A DNA stretch of 64,000 bases from Rotaria sordida (Eukaryota; Rotifera; Eurotatoria; Philodinida; Philodinidae): contig CAJNOL010000746.1 in assembly GCA_905250125.1 (NCBI GenBank), positions 1 to 64,000 on the forward strand, written 5' to 3'. The translations under genes and the position numbers were made by a program. The notes beneath the pieces are model-generated. The model worked only from the letters and a program-made list of their open reading frames with translations, was not told the DNA's origin and did not search any database. This document shows, one piece after another, positions 44,168 through 57,489 of this stretch (position 1 is its first letter; each line of letters opens with the position of its first letter).

Positions 44168-47100
44168 ATGCCAGAAGAATTTCGTGATTGTTTTGTGGTA
44201 TATTTCTTAGTATCATTTTTCGATTAAACTTTTATATTTTATTTTAGGGTGAAAAAGGTTATGATGCCTTAAAAAAACTAATGAGAAATGGGAATGATTT
44301 TTGTACAGATATTGCTAAATGTTTACAAGAACGGTAAGAAAAAACAAAATCAACATAAATATTTTATATTATTTCAAATTAAAATAATTTCATTTTAGAA
44401 GTGATGCTGAAACAGCTTATGCTCGAGCTCTTCGAAAGAATGGTGATACATTACAAAAACTTGCTGGTCGAGCGAAAGGGTAACAAAAAAATTCGATAGA
44501 AAAAAAAAACAATATATATATTCTTTTTTTTTCTCTAAAAATAAACAATATTTTTAATGTAGAACACTTTTCACAGCATTTACAGTGCTTGGTACACTGA
44601 TAAGTAAAGAAAGTGAAGCACATAGTACTATGGCTAATATATTATTAACTGACATTTCTATACCGATGAAAAATCTTGCTGAAACACAATATAAAGAGAG
44701 AAAATCGGTAAGTGAGAAAAAAAACACTTGTTTTTTTGTTCTATTTGATTTGATATGTTAAGATTGAAGAAACATTAAATGGAAAATTTAAAGAATGGAA
44801 TAATGCAAAAGATATTGATAATAAAGTAGCCAAAAAAAAAATCTACTAATGGTTTATTGTTATTTTTGTTTTGTTCTTCTTCATTTATTTTAGTGTCGTT
44901 CACGTCACTTTGAAAAATCTCGAGAAATTGAAGCATTACATCTTAATATAAGTTCATTACCAAAAACATCGAGAAGAATGGCCAGAGATTCAACAAAGGT
45001 GAGATAATTATAGTATTTATTAAAACAAATCTTATCCTATATAGGAAAATATTATGTCGACACCATTGGTCATGAGCTGTGTTTTACCTGGAGGACGTCA
45101 TATCAGTGCTTCTGAAAAGGTGTGAAAAAGAAAAAAGAAACAAGATAATATTTATTGCTCTACTAATCAATATCTTGCTTTAATCACAATGAAAATCACA
45201 CACGAGTGTCTTTGGTGTTCGGGTTTCTTTATTGATTTCAAAGAAGCTATCAATTATTTCTTTTGTATATGGAAAATATTGTCAATCTAATAGGGAAACA
45301 TTCTCAGATGTCTCGCTCCGATTTCGTTCGTTTATATATCATGCGATAGGTGACTTCGAGTATGTAAAAAAGCCTAAAAGGATTGCGGCCGACGACTTTT
45401 TCTTCGGGAGTGACGACCAGTTTTCCGATCTGTCCAACGAAAACTAACGTAAAAAGAAAAATTCATAACTCCATCAAGAAACCAACCGAAATCTGTTTCC
45501 TTGATGAAGTTATGAATTTTTCTTTTTACGTTAGTTTTCGCTGAGAAAATCAGAAAACTGGTCGTAATTCTCGAAGAAAAAGTTGTCGGTCGCAATCCTT
45601 TTAAGCTTTTTTACATACTCAAGGTCCTCTATCGAATGACATATAAACGAACGAAATTGGAGCGAGACACCTGGCAATGTTCCCTCGTAAGTGCAGCTAT
45701 CAAGCTGCATGTGCATATTTATTTTAATGAATAATATGATTTATTCTTTAACTAAAGAAAATATAGAACTTAGGATATATTAAAAATAGTGGCGGAAGTA
45801 TTTTAATGTTTTATAAAAAACGATTAAAGAAACTTTCTTTATATATAATCTGATAATTAAGATCAAATTCTAAATTTGTGTGATGCTTGACTATGCTTCA
45901 ACTAATATAATAATAATAATAATATTTTGATAAGAGCTATTTGTTATGATATATGATACTAATATTAGATCATATTTTGTCTTCTTCTTCTCGCTTTTTT
46001 CTGACCTTTTTTAATGCTTAGCCACCTTTACATATTAGGATATAGAAAAAGTTGTGGCAGTAGAACGTACAAAAAAAAAGAAATACAGAAATAAGTTTTT
46101 ATTTTATGAAATGTTCGAAATAATCGTCCTGATTTCATTGCATTCACGAAAGTTTTTTTTTTTTATACTCGTCTTTATTTAAAGAATTTATGAACTTGAA
46201 TACAATCGTTTAGATTTAGTTTGATGAAGTTGAATAACTAAAAATCATTTTGGGAGAATTATTTAAAACAAAACTTGTATTTCTGTCATTACTTTTTCTA
46301 TACTCTAATGTGTATAGATGATTAAGCATTAGAACAGAGAGAATATCAAGAAAAGGTTACACATAAAAAAACAAAATGTGATCTAACATTATCGTCACGT
46401 ATTATAACAAATAGCTTTTATCAGACCATATAGAAAGTGTCATTAAACTTTTTTTTTAAGGAATTAAAATACTTCCGTCACTACTTTCAGTTAATCCTAG
46501 GTGGTTTATATTTTGTTTTATTTTCGTGTTTTCGTTTTGATTAGCTGACTTCAACTCCTGATTGCAAATATCAGGCGAATGTAAGATTTATTTTTTTCAC
46601 AAACTGCTATTCGGTTTGTTTTTTGACTAATATAATAATTGCTAAAGGTCATTTTTATTTTACTTGATTAACGTGAAACTAATGTTGATATTCACGACTT
46701 TTTGCTTTTTTTGTTTTTATTTATTTAATTAATTTTTCTATTATATAGATGGAAATGACAATTCAAAAAGCCGAAGAAGATTTAGGAAAAATAGAAAAAA
46801 AATATCATAATTCAACAAAAAATGTAGAAATAGCAAGACAATTATGTGCTGTTGAAATGTGTCGAGTAAATATTTAAATGAAAAACTTTTTTAATTGATT
46901 AATAATTGTATAATGTTTTTTTTTTGCTTAGGGTTGTAATCAAATGCAAAAAATGGAATATGAAAGAATCAATGAAATGGATAAATTTATTCAAACCTAT
47001 GTTAATTCAATTCGAGGATTCACTGATACTATGAATCAGGTTAGTTTAGTTGTCAAAACTCTTTATTATTATTACATTATTTCCATGTGCTTGTCGAGAT

Positions 47101-50100
47101 AGAAAACTGATCATTGTATTAGCATATTATTTTTTTTTCGGAATGTAACTATTAAGGGTGTTTCCATTGTCTTTTGACCATTTCTGGTTGTTGAAGATGG
47201 AACAACCGATCAAGTTGAAACTTTTACCACAGATAGAGCACAGCAAAATAAGGAGATATGTGTTTGAGGAAAACATTTTCAAGTAGATTTTTGCTGCGAA
47301 ACCCTCATTTTCCGTAAGGATCATCTCCTAGTTGCTTACAACTCTCATCAAACTTTATCTGATTGGGTTAAACATACCTGAGACTATATCTCAGAAGTAA
47401 TTATAAGCTTTTCCAAAAGTCTTACTTTCTTTTTTTCATGAGAAAAATACGTAAAAGTTTCGACCTAAAACCGAAGTCTCGGCTTTCAGGATTCTGTAAA
47501 TCCTGGTAGGAAAATCAAATATAGAAACGACCGATTTTACCTCTGTAGAATATTTTCAAGTGTCAATGGTAAAAATTTCAGTCCGATTGAACAAAGTTAG
47601 ATGAAGAGAGGACTGGATGATATATTCCAAAAATAAGAAATTGCACTTGGCACTCGGTTCAGGTCTCGGGTATGATCTCATACCCGACCCTGTGATTAAT
47701 GAAAATTTGACGTTTCAAAATATTGGTACATTTTCAAATTGATAGTTTAACCTCTGAAAGAATCAGAATTATTTTTGAGTTAAGTCTATTAATTAGAAGC
47801 AAATACTTAAATGAACTTCTGTATAGAATTTTTTCATATTACCTATTTTGGTTAAAATTGTTCCAGTTCAAACAATAGAAAATTTTCTTATATACGATTT
47901 TGTACAATGAACCTTGCTCTACAAAATGTAAAATTGACTTTTCTTTTTACATGGAACAACAATAATTCAAAATCTGTTGCATTTTGGAGAAACAAAGTTG
48001 TGCAAAACAAAACGATTTTTGACAAAATATCATCTTACGTATAGAGTAGCTCTTCGAAAAATCTCTATAGTTTTTGTTTATTTTTAGGTCTAGTTTATTA
48101 TAATACACGATTTCATAGAAAATTAAATAGTCTACAATACTATAGAGTCAAAAACTGTTCTAAATTGTCACCCAGAGAAATTCTGAATAACAAGAAAAAG
48201 TCTATTTTATTTAGTATCAACACCAGTTTTGGTCTATTCAACCATTTGCTCACAGTTAAATAGCATTAAGTTAGAAAAAACAATTTAGTATCCAAAAAAG
48301 AACATCAAATTCTGATTCTAACTGACTATCTTTCATTCTCTATAGCGACATCTAGGTGGTAGAAAAGTGAACGAACATTTTGTGCTAAGACTTTCGCATC
48401 AGATGTTATATAAAAACATAGGAATGAAAATCTGAATAATTTATGATATTTGACAACAGATCACAGCAGTGAAAGACAATATTATTTTACTGAAAGAATT
48501 CGTTTTTAATGAAAGTTCATCTGCAAATGATGAATTGAATACATGAAGAAAAAAATTAATTATCAAAAAAAGGTGAACATGCATCATCGTGATAGAAAAA
48601 GTCGAAATTAATCGGATTTTAGAAGTAGAAAGTGAATCCCAAAATCACTTTTCTAGAAGCTGAGATGAACTCTGTTTTTTTTTGTTACTGTTTATGGAAG
48701 AAACTATAAATAGTATACTTTTTCATATAAAATAAAAATTAGAAAATCATACTATAACTGTTGAATGTCGACTAGTTTCCGTTGCGAAAAGTCGTACTTG
48801 TGCAGGACACTAACCTATAATGCTCATATATCCACACAAATGTCGAGGCGTATTGTGTTTAAACGGAAAGTACTAGGAGCCTAGTCGTTTTACTCACAGA
48901 TATAGAGCAAAGTCTATACTTCAAAATGAATATTTAAAAAAAAAAACAACATGTTAAAATTTTGAATTTTTTAAAACCACTAAAAATGATCTGTAACCAG
49001 GATAAAATTGGAGATTCCTTTATATATTCATTTTCTGTTAATTTTAATACTTTAAAATGAAATATAAATTTTAACCAGCTTCGTAGATTTAATTCCAAAA
49101 ACATTTGGCTATGCCGAGTCTAGTTATGAGAAAATCTGCGTCAAGTACAGTTTTGTGTTCCGTCACTTGTCAACTCAATACAATGTCTTTTTCTTATGTT
49201 TCATACAAATTTTGTAGGACTTGAAAAGCTGCATCTTTTTGACATCTTTTCGAAATTTATGATGCTAAAAATGTTGAAAATTTTCGTCAAAAATCATGAA
49301 AACGTAGAAAATTGGAAAATATTCATTTTAAAGTACAGATTTTGTTCTTTCTTTGGATGAAAAAATTAGGTTTCTAACACTTTTCGTTTAAACACAACAG
49401 ACCTTGGCATTTGTGTGAATACATATGCATTGTGGATTAGATGCAATCCTAAGAAAAATTAGAATTTCCCAGCAAAATGTCATTTGTAATTATTCTAACT
49501 TTTATAACAAGAAAAATAAAAGAACTTCCGTGAAATTTCTTCTATTTGAATATTTAAAATTTTTTTTGTTTAAAGGTTTGTTGCGATTTAAATTCCATTC
49601 AAGTTTCACCAAATGATGATATTATTACTGAAGCTCGATCAAATTTACAGACAACTGAAATAGAAATATTACTTTATGATATATATGTATGTTTAATCAA
49701 AAAAGAAAAAAGAATAATAATATTTTTCTATTTTTTTAATTAAAATAAATCATTTTTTAGGCTGAATATGAACAAGCAATGGGTGAACAACGACGAATAT
49801 TAAGCCTTATGCGTTGGATAGACATGTTAAAAAAAGATATTGAAATACAACGACAATCGAATAATGGTTAGTAAGAAAAATCTTTTTTTTTTTCTGTTCA
49901 AATATTTATATTAATTATTCCTATGAATGAAATTTTTTCTTATCTAATCAAAAAAGAGAGAGAGAGAGAAAAAAAAACAGAATATTTTTATTATAGAAAA
50001 TCTATCTTCTTTACAATCGGCTCCTCCTCAAAAATCAGTTGAGGAAGCATCACCAGACGATGATCGAGATTCGTCAGGTGATGGAGCTATGTGTTCTAAA

Positions 50101-53100
50101 CAATCTCATTCAAAAACAGGTACCATATATATTGTACTTGTAATTTCTATCGATCATATATTTTTTGTGGATGCTTTCTAAATATATATATATGTGTCAA
50201 GCAAAATTGAGATTTAGGCAAAATTAAACAAAGGTATTAAAAGACTTGAAATTTTAAAAAAGTTAAAAAACATAAAAATAAATAGTTGATCCTATAAATT
50301 TAAGTTAAGTTATATTCAACTTTAATTGAAATTTAACTCAGTTTAGGAAGATGTAGAGTTCGCCACTTTTTTTAATGCAAATCTAATTAAAACTTAGAAA
50401 GATGTAGAGTTCGCCACTTTTTTCAATGCAAATCTAACTAAAATTTAGGAAGATGTAGAGTTCGCCACGTTTTTCTATGCAAATCTAAATAAAATATAGG
50501 AAGATGTAGAGTTCGCCACTATTTTCAATACAAAGTGTATTGAATTTAGGAAGATGTAGAGTTCGCCACTTTTTTCAATGCAAATCTAAATAAAATATAG
50601 GAAGATGTAGAGTCCGCCACTTTTTCCAATGCAAATCTAAACAGTATATTGTAAGATGTAGAGTTCGCCACTATTTTCAATACAAATTGTATTGAATTTA
50701 GGAAGATGTAGAGTTCGCCACTTTTTTTAATGCAAATCTAACTAAAATTTAGGAAGATGTAGAATTCGCCACGTCTTTCTATGCAAATCTAAATAAAATA
50801 TAGGAAGGTGTAGAGTTTGCTACTGTATTCTATTAAAATTTAATTGATTTTAGAAATTTTTAGAATTGATCAGTATAGTCTGTCGAAATCTCGTTGAGTT
50901 TTGAAAGGCGAGAAATTCGAAAGATTAGACAATATATATTGTTTGAATAGCAGTCAATTATAGTCTTTCAACGAAGTTATTGATATTTTTTTCACTCTTT
51001 TAATAATTTATTGTTGTTGAGTTTTTTATATCAACTATTTGTTTTGATTCTGATTTTTATTAACAAGATCTGTTTATTCACAGAAAACTCGATAAATAGA
51101 CTTACGTGGCCATTGTCTTTCTTACGATTCAATATAAAATGCTATCAACAAAAACCGTGATAAATATTAATCTCTCGGAAAGTCATTTATATATGATCAC
51201 CGCAAGAATAGCGGATAACATATAATGAATCACATAGATGATTCAATAATCAATCATAATATGCCTGAAACATGTTGCTATGGATTAATAGAGTTCTTTT
51301 GCTGATAAATAGCACCATATTTACATCTAAACTTTGATCATTCAATCAAAAAAACAGCTATTCTAGTTACGCTAGCAGAAAACGCCTACCCGACCAAAAA
51401 AAAAAGAAAAAAAAAGGAGGAGGACTAAGATTATGTTTATTTCAATCCTTTTTCACATCTTTGTTCATATACTTCAAGGGTACAGTTCTCTTTATTCTAT
51501 ATGTTTAGAATATTAATGTGAAAGATAGATGTTAAAATGTGCAAAAACGAACTTGTTGGCAATATTGATAATATTGGTTTTTGTAATATTTTCTTTTTCG
51601 ACATGAAAGACAAAGTATTATAAAGATTTTTAAAAGACATCGATTATACTTCTTATAGTTCATCGATAAACTATCTAGACATTTATCGCATCATGCATTA
51701 GTCGTGTGGGGAAAAAAAAGAAAATTTGTCAACGAATAACTTTTTAATCTCTTATGATACTGTAGAAAAAAGTGTAGCTGTTTAATGAAATATTCAGCTA
51801 CTCCTGTCTTCTAACTGATATATTTCGAGCAAGGACCAAAAATGACAAAAATTCGTCAACTAATACCCTTTTGATCTCTAATAATATTGATGAAATAACC
51901 ATAGCTGTTCTATGATTACTCAGCCAGCCATTTATTGTAACTGATCTATTTCGAGCAAGGGCCGAAAAAAAAAGAAAATTCGTCAACTAATAACCTTTTA
52001 ATTTCTAACAACATTAAAGAAATAAGCGTAGTTTTTTTAATAAATACTCAGGTACTCATTCACTCTAATCGTTTTATTTCGAACAAGGATCATTTCAAGA
52101 ATTGAATTCTTTTACCTGCTTGTAATAAGTTATCAAATCAATTAAGATATGTATGAAAATGTTTAAATAAGTACAATGATTTTTATGTAGCGGTAGACCT
52201 TCAATTGCTGATTATAAAAAGAAGTCCAACACGAAATTTTGTTAGAAGTCAATTAGATACTTAAATCATATAATAGCTGTATATATTTTTTTTCCAACTA
52301 AGCTCATTTAAAAAGTTATCATAATGTTTAAATTGTGACATGAAGTACTACTGCAAACGAAAGGTTGTTACAAAACAATTAGCTACTTAATCATCAAGTA
52401 GCTGTATATTATTCGAAAAAGTATTTCGTTTGAGAAGCTACGGTTTCAACATGATTATATTTCTAAACATTCTTCATCGCTTCAAATAGTAGCATCGGTT
52501 AATCAATTTTTGCATCGCATAGTAAAGTTTTCAAGTCAGTATTTTGTACAACAAAAATGCAGCACCAAGATGTAAAACGTTAATCGAAATCTGTTGAAGA
52601 CTTATTCGTAAGGCGACGAAGAATAATCTTTTCATTCATGCCTTGCATGAGTACAATCTTTTCTCTAAATCTACTATTGAAAGATTAAAGATGTTTACTT
52701 GCTTGTTCATAAAATTGTTTTCGAGATTCAATTTCTGATGTTGAATGAGAAGTCATCACTGTACTTATGATACGATTACATATGTGAAAGTGAATGTTCT
52801 GCTTTTTTATTTACAGTTTATGCAAACGAATAATTATTTTTTTCTATTGATAGTCAGATCAACAATCAATAAAAAAAATTTTCCTTTTTCGCGCCTACTA
52901 AAACTAATTTTACCTAAGTTTAATTTTGCCTAAAGTTTAATTTTGCCTGGGACATATATATGTATTTGTAATTAAAATTTAATTGAGCTGCTCAATTGTA
53001 TTTGATATTATAGTCAGTGCTGCTTCTTATTGTGATGGTTCGTTATCGTCTTCATCAAACGATGATGATGGTGCAATGCGTCGAAGAAAAAATAAAAGAC

Positions 53101-55659
53101 GAGAAAAGAAAAATACAGAAGGTACTTTATTGCACCTATCAAATTGATGCTTCAGCTCACTTTTACTTTGCTTGCTATTATTATTATTTTAAATATTTTG
53201 TTTAATTAATTAATATTTTTGAATTTTCAAGGATTCTCAAGTGAAATACTTATTGATCGATCGAGTGTAAGAAGAATTATAATTTTGTTTTTGTTTTTCT
53301 TTAAATTTTAGTTTTTTTTTTTATTAAAGACTCGTCTTTTACAATGTCTTTATGAAGCAAGTTTATTTAAAATTGAATGTGTTTACAATCATATAAAACA
53401 ATTACCTGAAAAACACTCTGAATATGCACATCGTTTAACTAAAACATATAATGATAAAGTTTGTAAAATTGATTTTGATTTAAATTTTACCAAATGAATA
53501 TTTAGGGAGATCCAACAACACTTATTCGCATTCCACTTCAACCATCAACAGAAACACCTCCATCAGCTCCATTATCAATAAGACACTTTGCTGAAGCAAT
53601 GCCAATGTTGTCTCAACCAACAATGCAGTCATCAATAAGAGAATATTCTACACAAAGACAAGCACCACCAATTGGTTGGACAGTTAACGATAATCATATG
53701 AGACAGACAGCATCAGGTAGAGAATAAAAAAAAAACAAAACGCAACAAAATTAATTTTTTCTTATATAAAAATTGATCAACGAATATCCACTTAGACCAT
53801 ACCAAAAGTTCTGGGCATGGCGTTTAAAAGATCTTTTCGGGATAAGGAAACCTATTGAGAAATGAAAAACCAAATTGATTCTTGGTTCTTCAAAGTCCTA
53901 TGAAAACAAGATTTACTATATACCATTCGACGCGCTTCAAAAAGTTCTACAATATGGTGTATTTGGTTTTTCATTTCTCAATAGATTCCCTTATCCGAAA
54001 AGATCTTTTAAACGCCATGGCCAGAACTTTTGATATGCCCTAAGTATATGTTCTACGGAGAACTTATTTTAGTTGTCTTCGTCATAAGGAAGTCTTCAAA
54101 AAGCAAAAGATTTTCTGCAAGAGCTCATCGAGTCTGGGATCAACCCGACAGACTCTATTCTCTGTTGATTCCGTTATATACATTACAAAATTGTATCTAT
54201 TCTAAATTATTATCCGACTATTTGTACTTCATCATTTTGTGAAATATAATCTACAAAGAGTGTTGAAGTATAGGGGTAAAGTTCTGTTCACTGATCGTGA
54301 CAAACGTTGTTGATATACGATCAAAGATCATAATAATAGACTTTTCCTGTGATTAGAAACAGCAGCTATATTATGTTCCATAAATTAATACCACAGAAAT
54401 TGTGCTAACAGTTTTTCTTATGTGACAGACTTTGTATAATATGTCAATTATTTTCCTTCATTTTGAAACTTAATTTTCGTTTGAAATCACCCGAGAGAAT
54501 ATTTTCAACTGATCAATCGCTTTCTCATCAAAAGCTACTTGATTACAGATTATCGATCATACTGATCCTGAATATGATCATAAGAAACTCTCTCAAGTCT
54601 TTCTATACTAGTTTTACAGAAAATCGATTTTCCAGAAAAAAAAGAGTATTTTGCAAAAATCGTTTTGGGCTTTTTCAGATTATAGAGCTAATCGTCTTCT
54701 CTCTAATATAATCGGATCCACGAAAATGTAGTCCAACAGCTCTCTAATACCTACACCTATACATCATTGTGGTTCAGGACAGACCACCAAATCCGACGAG
54801 GTCCTTTGTTGATTAAAAAACTAATCAGATTCCAACAATTTATTTTAACTAACTATCTATTATAGCAAATAATATTGTCCCTCAACGATATGTTTTGCAA
54901 TCTAGTAAAATATCTTGTAAGTTATATTAATAACTATTTTTAAAATAATTTATATTCTATTAATTAACAATAAAAATTTGCTTTGCAATAAATCATTTAT
55001 ATATTCTCTTTCTTCTTCTTCTTCTTTTATATTTAATCAGAATTTATTTCAATAAGGTAGTTGAAAAATATTGCTCTAAAAAGGACATTTAATAAAAACA
55101 AACAACAAGATTCAATACATATTCACTTTTTTTAATATTTATTTATTAATATAATAACACATGCTTGCTTTTTTTTCTTTTCAATTTACAAAATCAGATC
55201 CGTATTTAAAATGTAAGTTGAAAATAGAAAATATGATTAGTTTATTTTTCTGCATGTTTATTACTTCTGATATACATATGTGTGAATGTGCATGAATTAA
55301 TTTAAATATTAAAATAAAATAAAAAAGTTATTTCTTTTTTCATATAGATAATCAAATGGCAACAACTCAAGCAGGTTATCCAGTTCTTATGACACAATCA
55401 ACAGAACCTTATCGACAAAAACCAGTTAAACATGTTAGAGTAACACATCCTTATAAAGCACGACAAACAGATGAACTAACTCTTAAAAAAGGTTTAAATA
55501 ATTGTAATCATTTTTTTTTTGTTTTGTATTTATTTATTTTTATTTTCTAAAGGAGATATTATTATGTTAATTGAACGTCGAGAAGATGAATGGTGTAAAG
55601 GAAATTTAGACGGAAGAATTGGTTTATTTCCTGGAACATATGTAGAAGATGTGGAATAA
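44168..55659 (+). CDS. NOSTRIN-like: NOSTRIN-like F-BAR/SH3 protein, 20 exons
   Basis: Coding exons: 44168-44197, 44248-44333, 44399-44479, 44563-44707, 44763-44825, 44894-44998, 45045-45119, 46749-46865, 46932-47039, 49576-49686, 49761-49866, 49997-50119, 53014-53121, 53232-53266, 53330-53458, 53506-53716, 54866-54916, 55198-55212, 55348-55491, 55553-55659, with all junctions phase-consistent. The first exon is only 10 codons (MPEEFRDCFV) and exon 18 is a 15 nt microexon. The N-terminal half is an F-BAR domain (GEKGYDALKKLMRNGNDFC, AYARALRKNGDTLQKLAG, ERKSIEETLNGKFKEW). Then follow a second helical block (EIEILLYDIYAEYEQAMGEQ) and a disordered Ser/Asp/Lys linker. The C-terminal SH3 reads HPYKARQTDELTLKKGDI, DGRIGLFPGTYVEDVE. 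The order matches animal NOSTRIN, which bends membranes and controls nitric oxide synthase trafficking; that function is by homology. The usual second SH3 Trp is Cys (EWCKG). Confidence 0.88.
45292..45685. mobile_element. Hairpin-type foldback element in intron 7 of the F-BAR gene
   Basis: Nearly the whole 394 bp is one palindrome. The left arm from agggaaacattctcagatgt matches the complement of the right arm ending gcaatgttccct, through tctcgctccgatttcgttcg and the central atgaatttttctttttacgt against acgtaaaaagaaaaattcat. The loop is only about 30 bp. Small frames on both strands are arm shadows. Confidence 0.85.
45787..46484. mobile_element. Second foldback element in intron 7
   Basis: 'tagtggcggaagtattttaa' (45787) matches the complement of 'ttaaaatacttccgtcacta' (ending 46484). 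The arms continue patchily for about 190 bp, including gataagagctatttgttatg and agatcatattttgt on the left against their complements near 46370-46430. Confidence 0.7.
48814..49435. mobile_element. Foldback element in intron 9 of the F-BAR gene
   Basis: The left arm (48814-48945) and right arm (about 49311-49435) are inverted. cacaaatgtcgaggcgtatt, gtgtttaaacggaaag and aatgaatattt on the left pair with aatattcatttt, cttttcgtttaaacacaa and ttggcatttgtgtg on the right. Confidence 0.75.
50343..50855. repeat. Minisatellite, about ten copies of a 51 bp unit
   Basis: The unit contains ggaagatgtagagttcgcca followed by cttttttcaatgcaaatcta and aataaaat. Start-to-start spacing is 50-51 bp. Copies differ at fixed variant blocks (acgtttttctatgc or actattttcaatac), which recur in the same order, suggesting duplication of multi-unit blocks. 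It lies in intron 12 of the F-BAR gene. Confidence 0.95.
51720..52095. repeat. Three tandem copies of a unit of about 125 bp
   Basis: Each copy has aaaattcgtcaactaataac, ctttttaatctctaataata, a cgtagctgtt block with ctcagctactc, and tatttcgagcaagggccaaa. Divergence is moderate. A looser pair of related sequence follows at 52195-52420. It lies in the same intron as the minisatellite. Confidence 0.75.
53791..54044. mobile_element. Mariner-type MITE in intron 16 of the F-BAR gene
   Basis: 254 bp with inverted repeats of about 85 bp: cttagaccataccaaaagtt on the left against the complement of aacttttgatatgccctaag on the right, continuing through gcatggcgtttaaaagatct and ctattgagaaatgaaaaacc. The ends share CTTAG and CCAAAAGTTC with the intact mariner at 25102-26412. 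TA flanks the right end; the left flank reads CA. A 70-codon frame starting in the right arm is a shadow. Confidence 0.85.
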
Positions 55660-57270
55660 ATATCTTCGATATTTATTGTTTAATTTCAAATGCAAAAATA
55701 AAAAGAATCAAATCATTTTATATTTAAAATGATTAATCGAACGGTTTTAGTAGTAGTGATGGTAACAAAAATAAAATCAAATGGAATGAATGAAAGACTT
55801 AATTGATGTTGTATTTATTTTTTATTTGTCTTTATGTGTATATATTTTATAAATTATTTTTTTTTTTTTGGATGTCTCAAATAAATTTCTTATAATTAAT
55901 GAATGTGACGAAAATTTTGTATGAATTCTACGTCTATGACGTTTATTATTAAAAGATTCTATGTAGATTTCAAAAGTTTTTAAATAAATTAGATAAAGCA
56001 CACCTTTAGACTTTTACATTTTCATACTTCTATTTAAGTGTTATATGATATTTCTTTTTTGTTCATACATCTATGATTGAGTGATGGCTATTGAAGTAAA
56101 AAAAAAATCGACAAGATAATAATTTTACAATTATACCGATACGGTTCAAGGATCATTTTTTTTTCTAGTTTTATTTTCTTTTTTTGTACTTAATAAAATC
56201 TTCTCTATAATAAAGATAACGATAATGTTTTATGAGTAAATTACTAAAAAACAAAATTCCTAGTGCCACAACAGATAAAGGTGGCAATGATCCAGGTCGA
56301 TTATTTCGACTGTCTGAAATGATATCTTAAACAGCGGAGAAACGGTGTAATTACTGACCTAAATGATGAAAAATGATCACCGTTTTTTGCCATATATGGC
56401 TTATTTTCATTACTCGGAATGCGCCCTACGTAGCATTCTACTTATACTTTCTATTATGATGCAATGCATTTCATTACATGAATAGCATTCTTATATACGG
56501 ATTTATCATGACAAGTTACATTCAAAGTAGATTGTTTGAAAAATAGGTATATACAGATATAATAATTAAGTCTACTATACGTGAAGGTACATTCGATATG
56601 TGGTGAGCAACATAATTAGAACTTGGATAAACTTTCTAGTAAGCATCTAGAACACAATGAATGAGTTCTATAATCTATAGGGAAAAAAAAATGATGAACG
56701 AAGAATATGCGAAGATGTGTGCATGTACTTGATAATTCAATTTTAATATTGTGTCAATCATTGAATGACACGACATGGAGACGTTTTTGTAGAGCGCATC
56801 TCATATCTTCGAATAGATCTCAACAATATCTATTCATCGATGTTTATACTAGCTCAAAAAAGTTAATTGTGGCCTGATATTAACAAAATTTAAGACACAA
56901 GAGTAAAGACCAGTTTTATCTTAGCAAAACACTACCATGAAACATTAGAAATTAATTCAGCTAGTAATGACAGATAAAATCATTAAGATTCATCTATTAA
57001 ACATCATAAGACAATATCTAATGATATTTATAAGATACTTTCTTGATTCCATATGAAAATGACTTAAAAACCGGATAAAATCGGTGGTAAGAACAATAGT
57101 CGTTTCAGCTGGAATCTAACCGATCATCGGAATGGAAGCCATTTTTGAATCATTTATAACTTTTTACATGTTGACCATTCTATCTGGGCAGATGTTGACT
57201 ACAGAACAGTATATATGCAGGCTTTTATAGAAAGATTTCCTCTCTTGAGTGTTATGCGTATGATCAGGTT
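55660..57270. other. 3' flank and intergenic
   Basis: It includes the 3' UTR of the F-BAR gene. A short coding-like stretch, SATTDKGGNDPGRLFRLSEM at about 56264-56330 (plus), follows an acceptor-like tcctag and may be an orphan exon. No other gene. Confidence 0.4.
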
Positions 57271-57388
57271 CTACTGCGTACCATTGATATATCGATAGAG
57301 AGTGCCACCTTCGCCGTAGTCATGGTAGAATACGATCTTCTTCAGGAAGCCTTCATATTTTTTGCTTTCTGTAGTGGAAAATCCTTGC
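57271..57388 (-). pseudogene. Orphan terminal exon, unrecognised
   Basis: The minus strand after an acceptor-like TTTTGCAAG reads GFSTTESKKYEGFLKKIVFY, HDYGEGGTLYRYINGTQ and a stop at 57271-57273. Base composition is higher in GC and clearly codon-like compared with its surroundings. No partner exon is found upstream before the Cys-rich gene (stop at 57676), so the 5' part is probably lost. Confidence 0.35.
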
Positions 57389-57472
57389 AAAATTTATATT
57401 TATCTTTAATATATCAAATAGTATGAAATACTAGAATATCTACAACTGCCAATGCTCTTCATCATTATAAAT

Positions 57473-57489
57473 CCCCCCCCCCCCCCCCC
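57473..57489. repeat. 17 bp poly-C run
   Basis: A homopolymer C tract that may be mis-sized in the assembly. Confidence 0.9.

Noticed and set aside
45232-45716. Three small frames on both strands
   Set aside because: They read the two arms of one palindrome and therefore resemble each other.
50343-50855. Regular 51 bp repeats could suggest a CRISPR-like array
   Set aside because: The whole unit repeats without unique spacers, in an intron of a eukaryotic gene.
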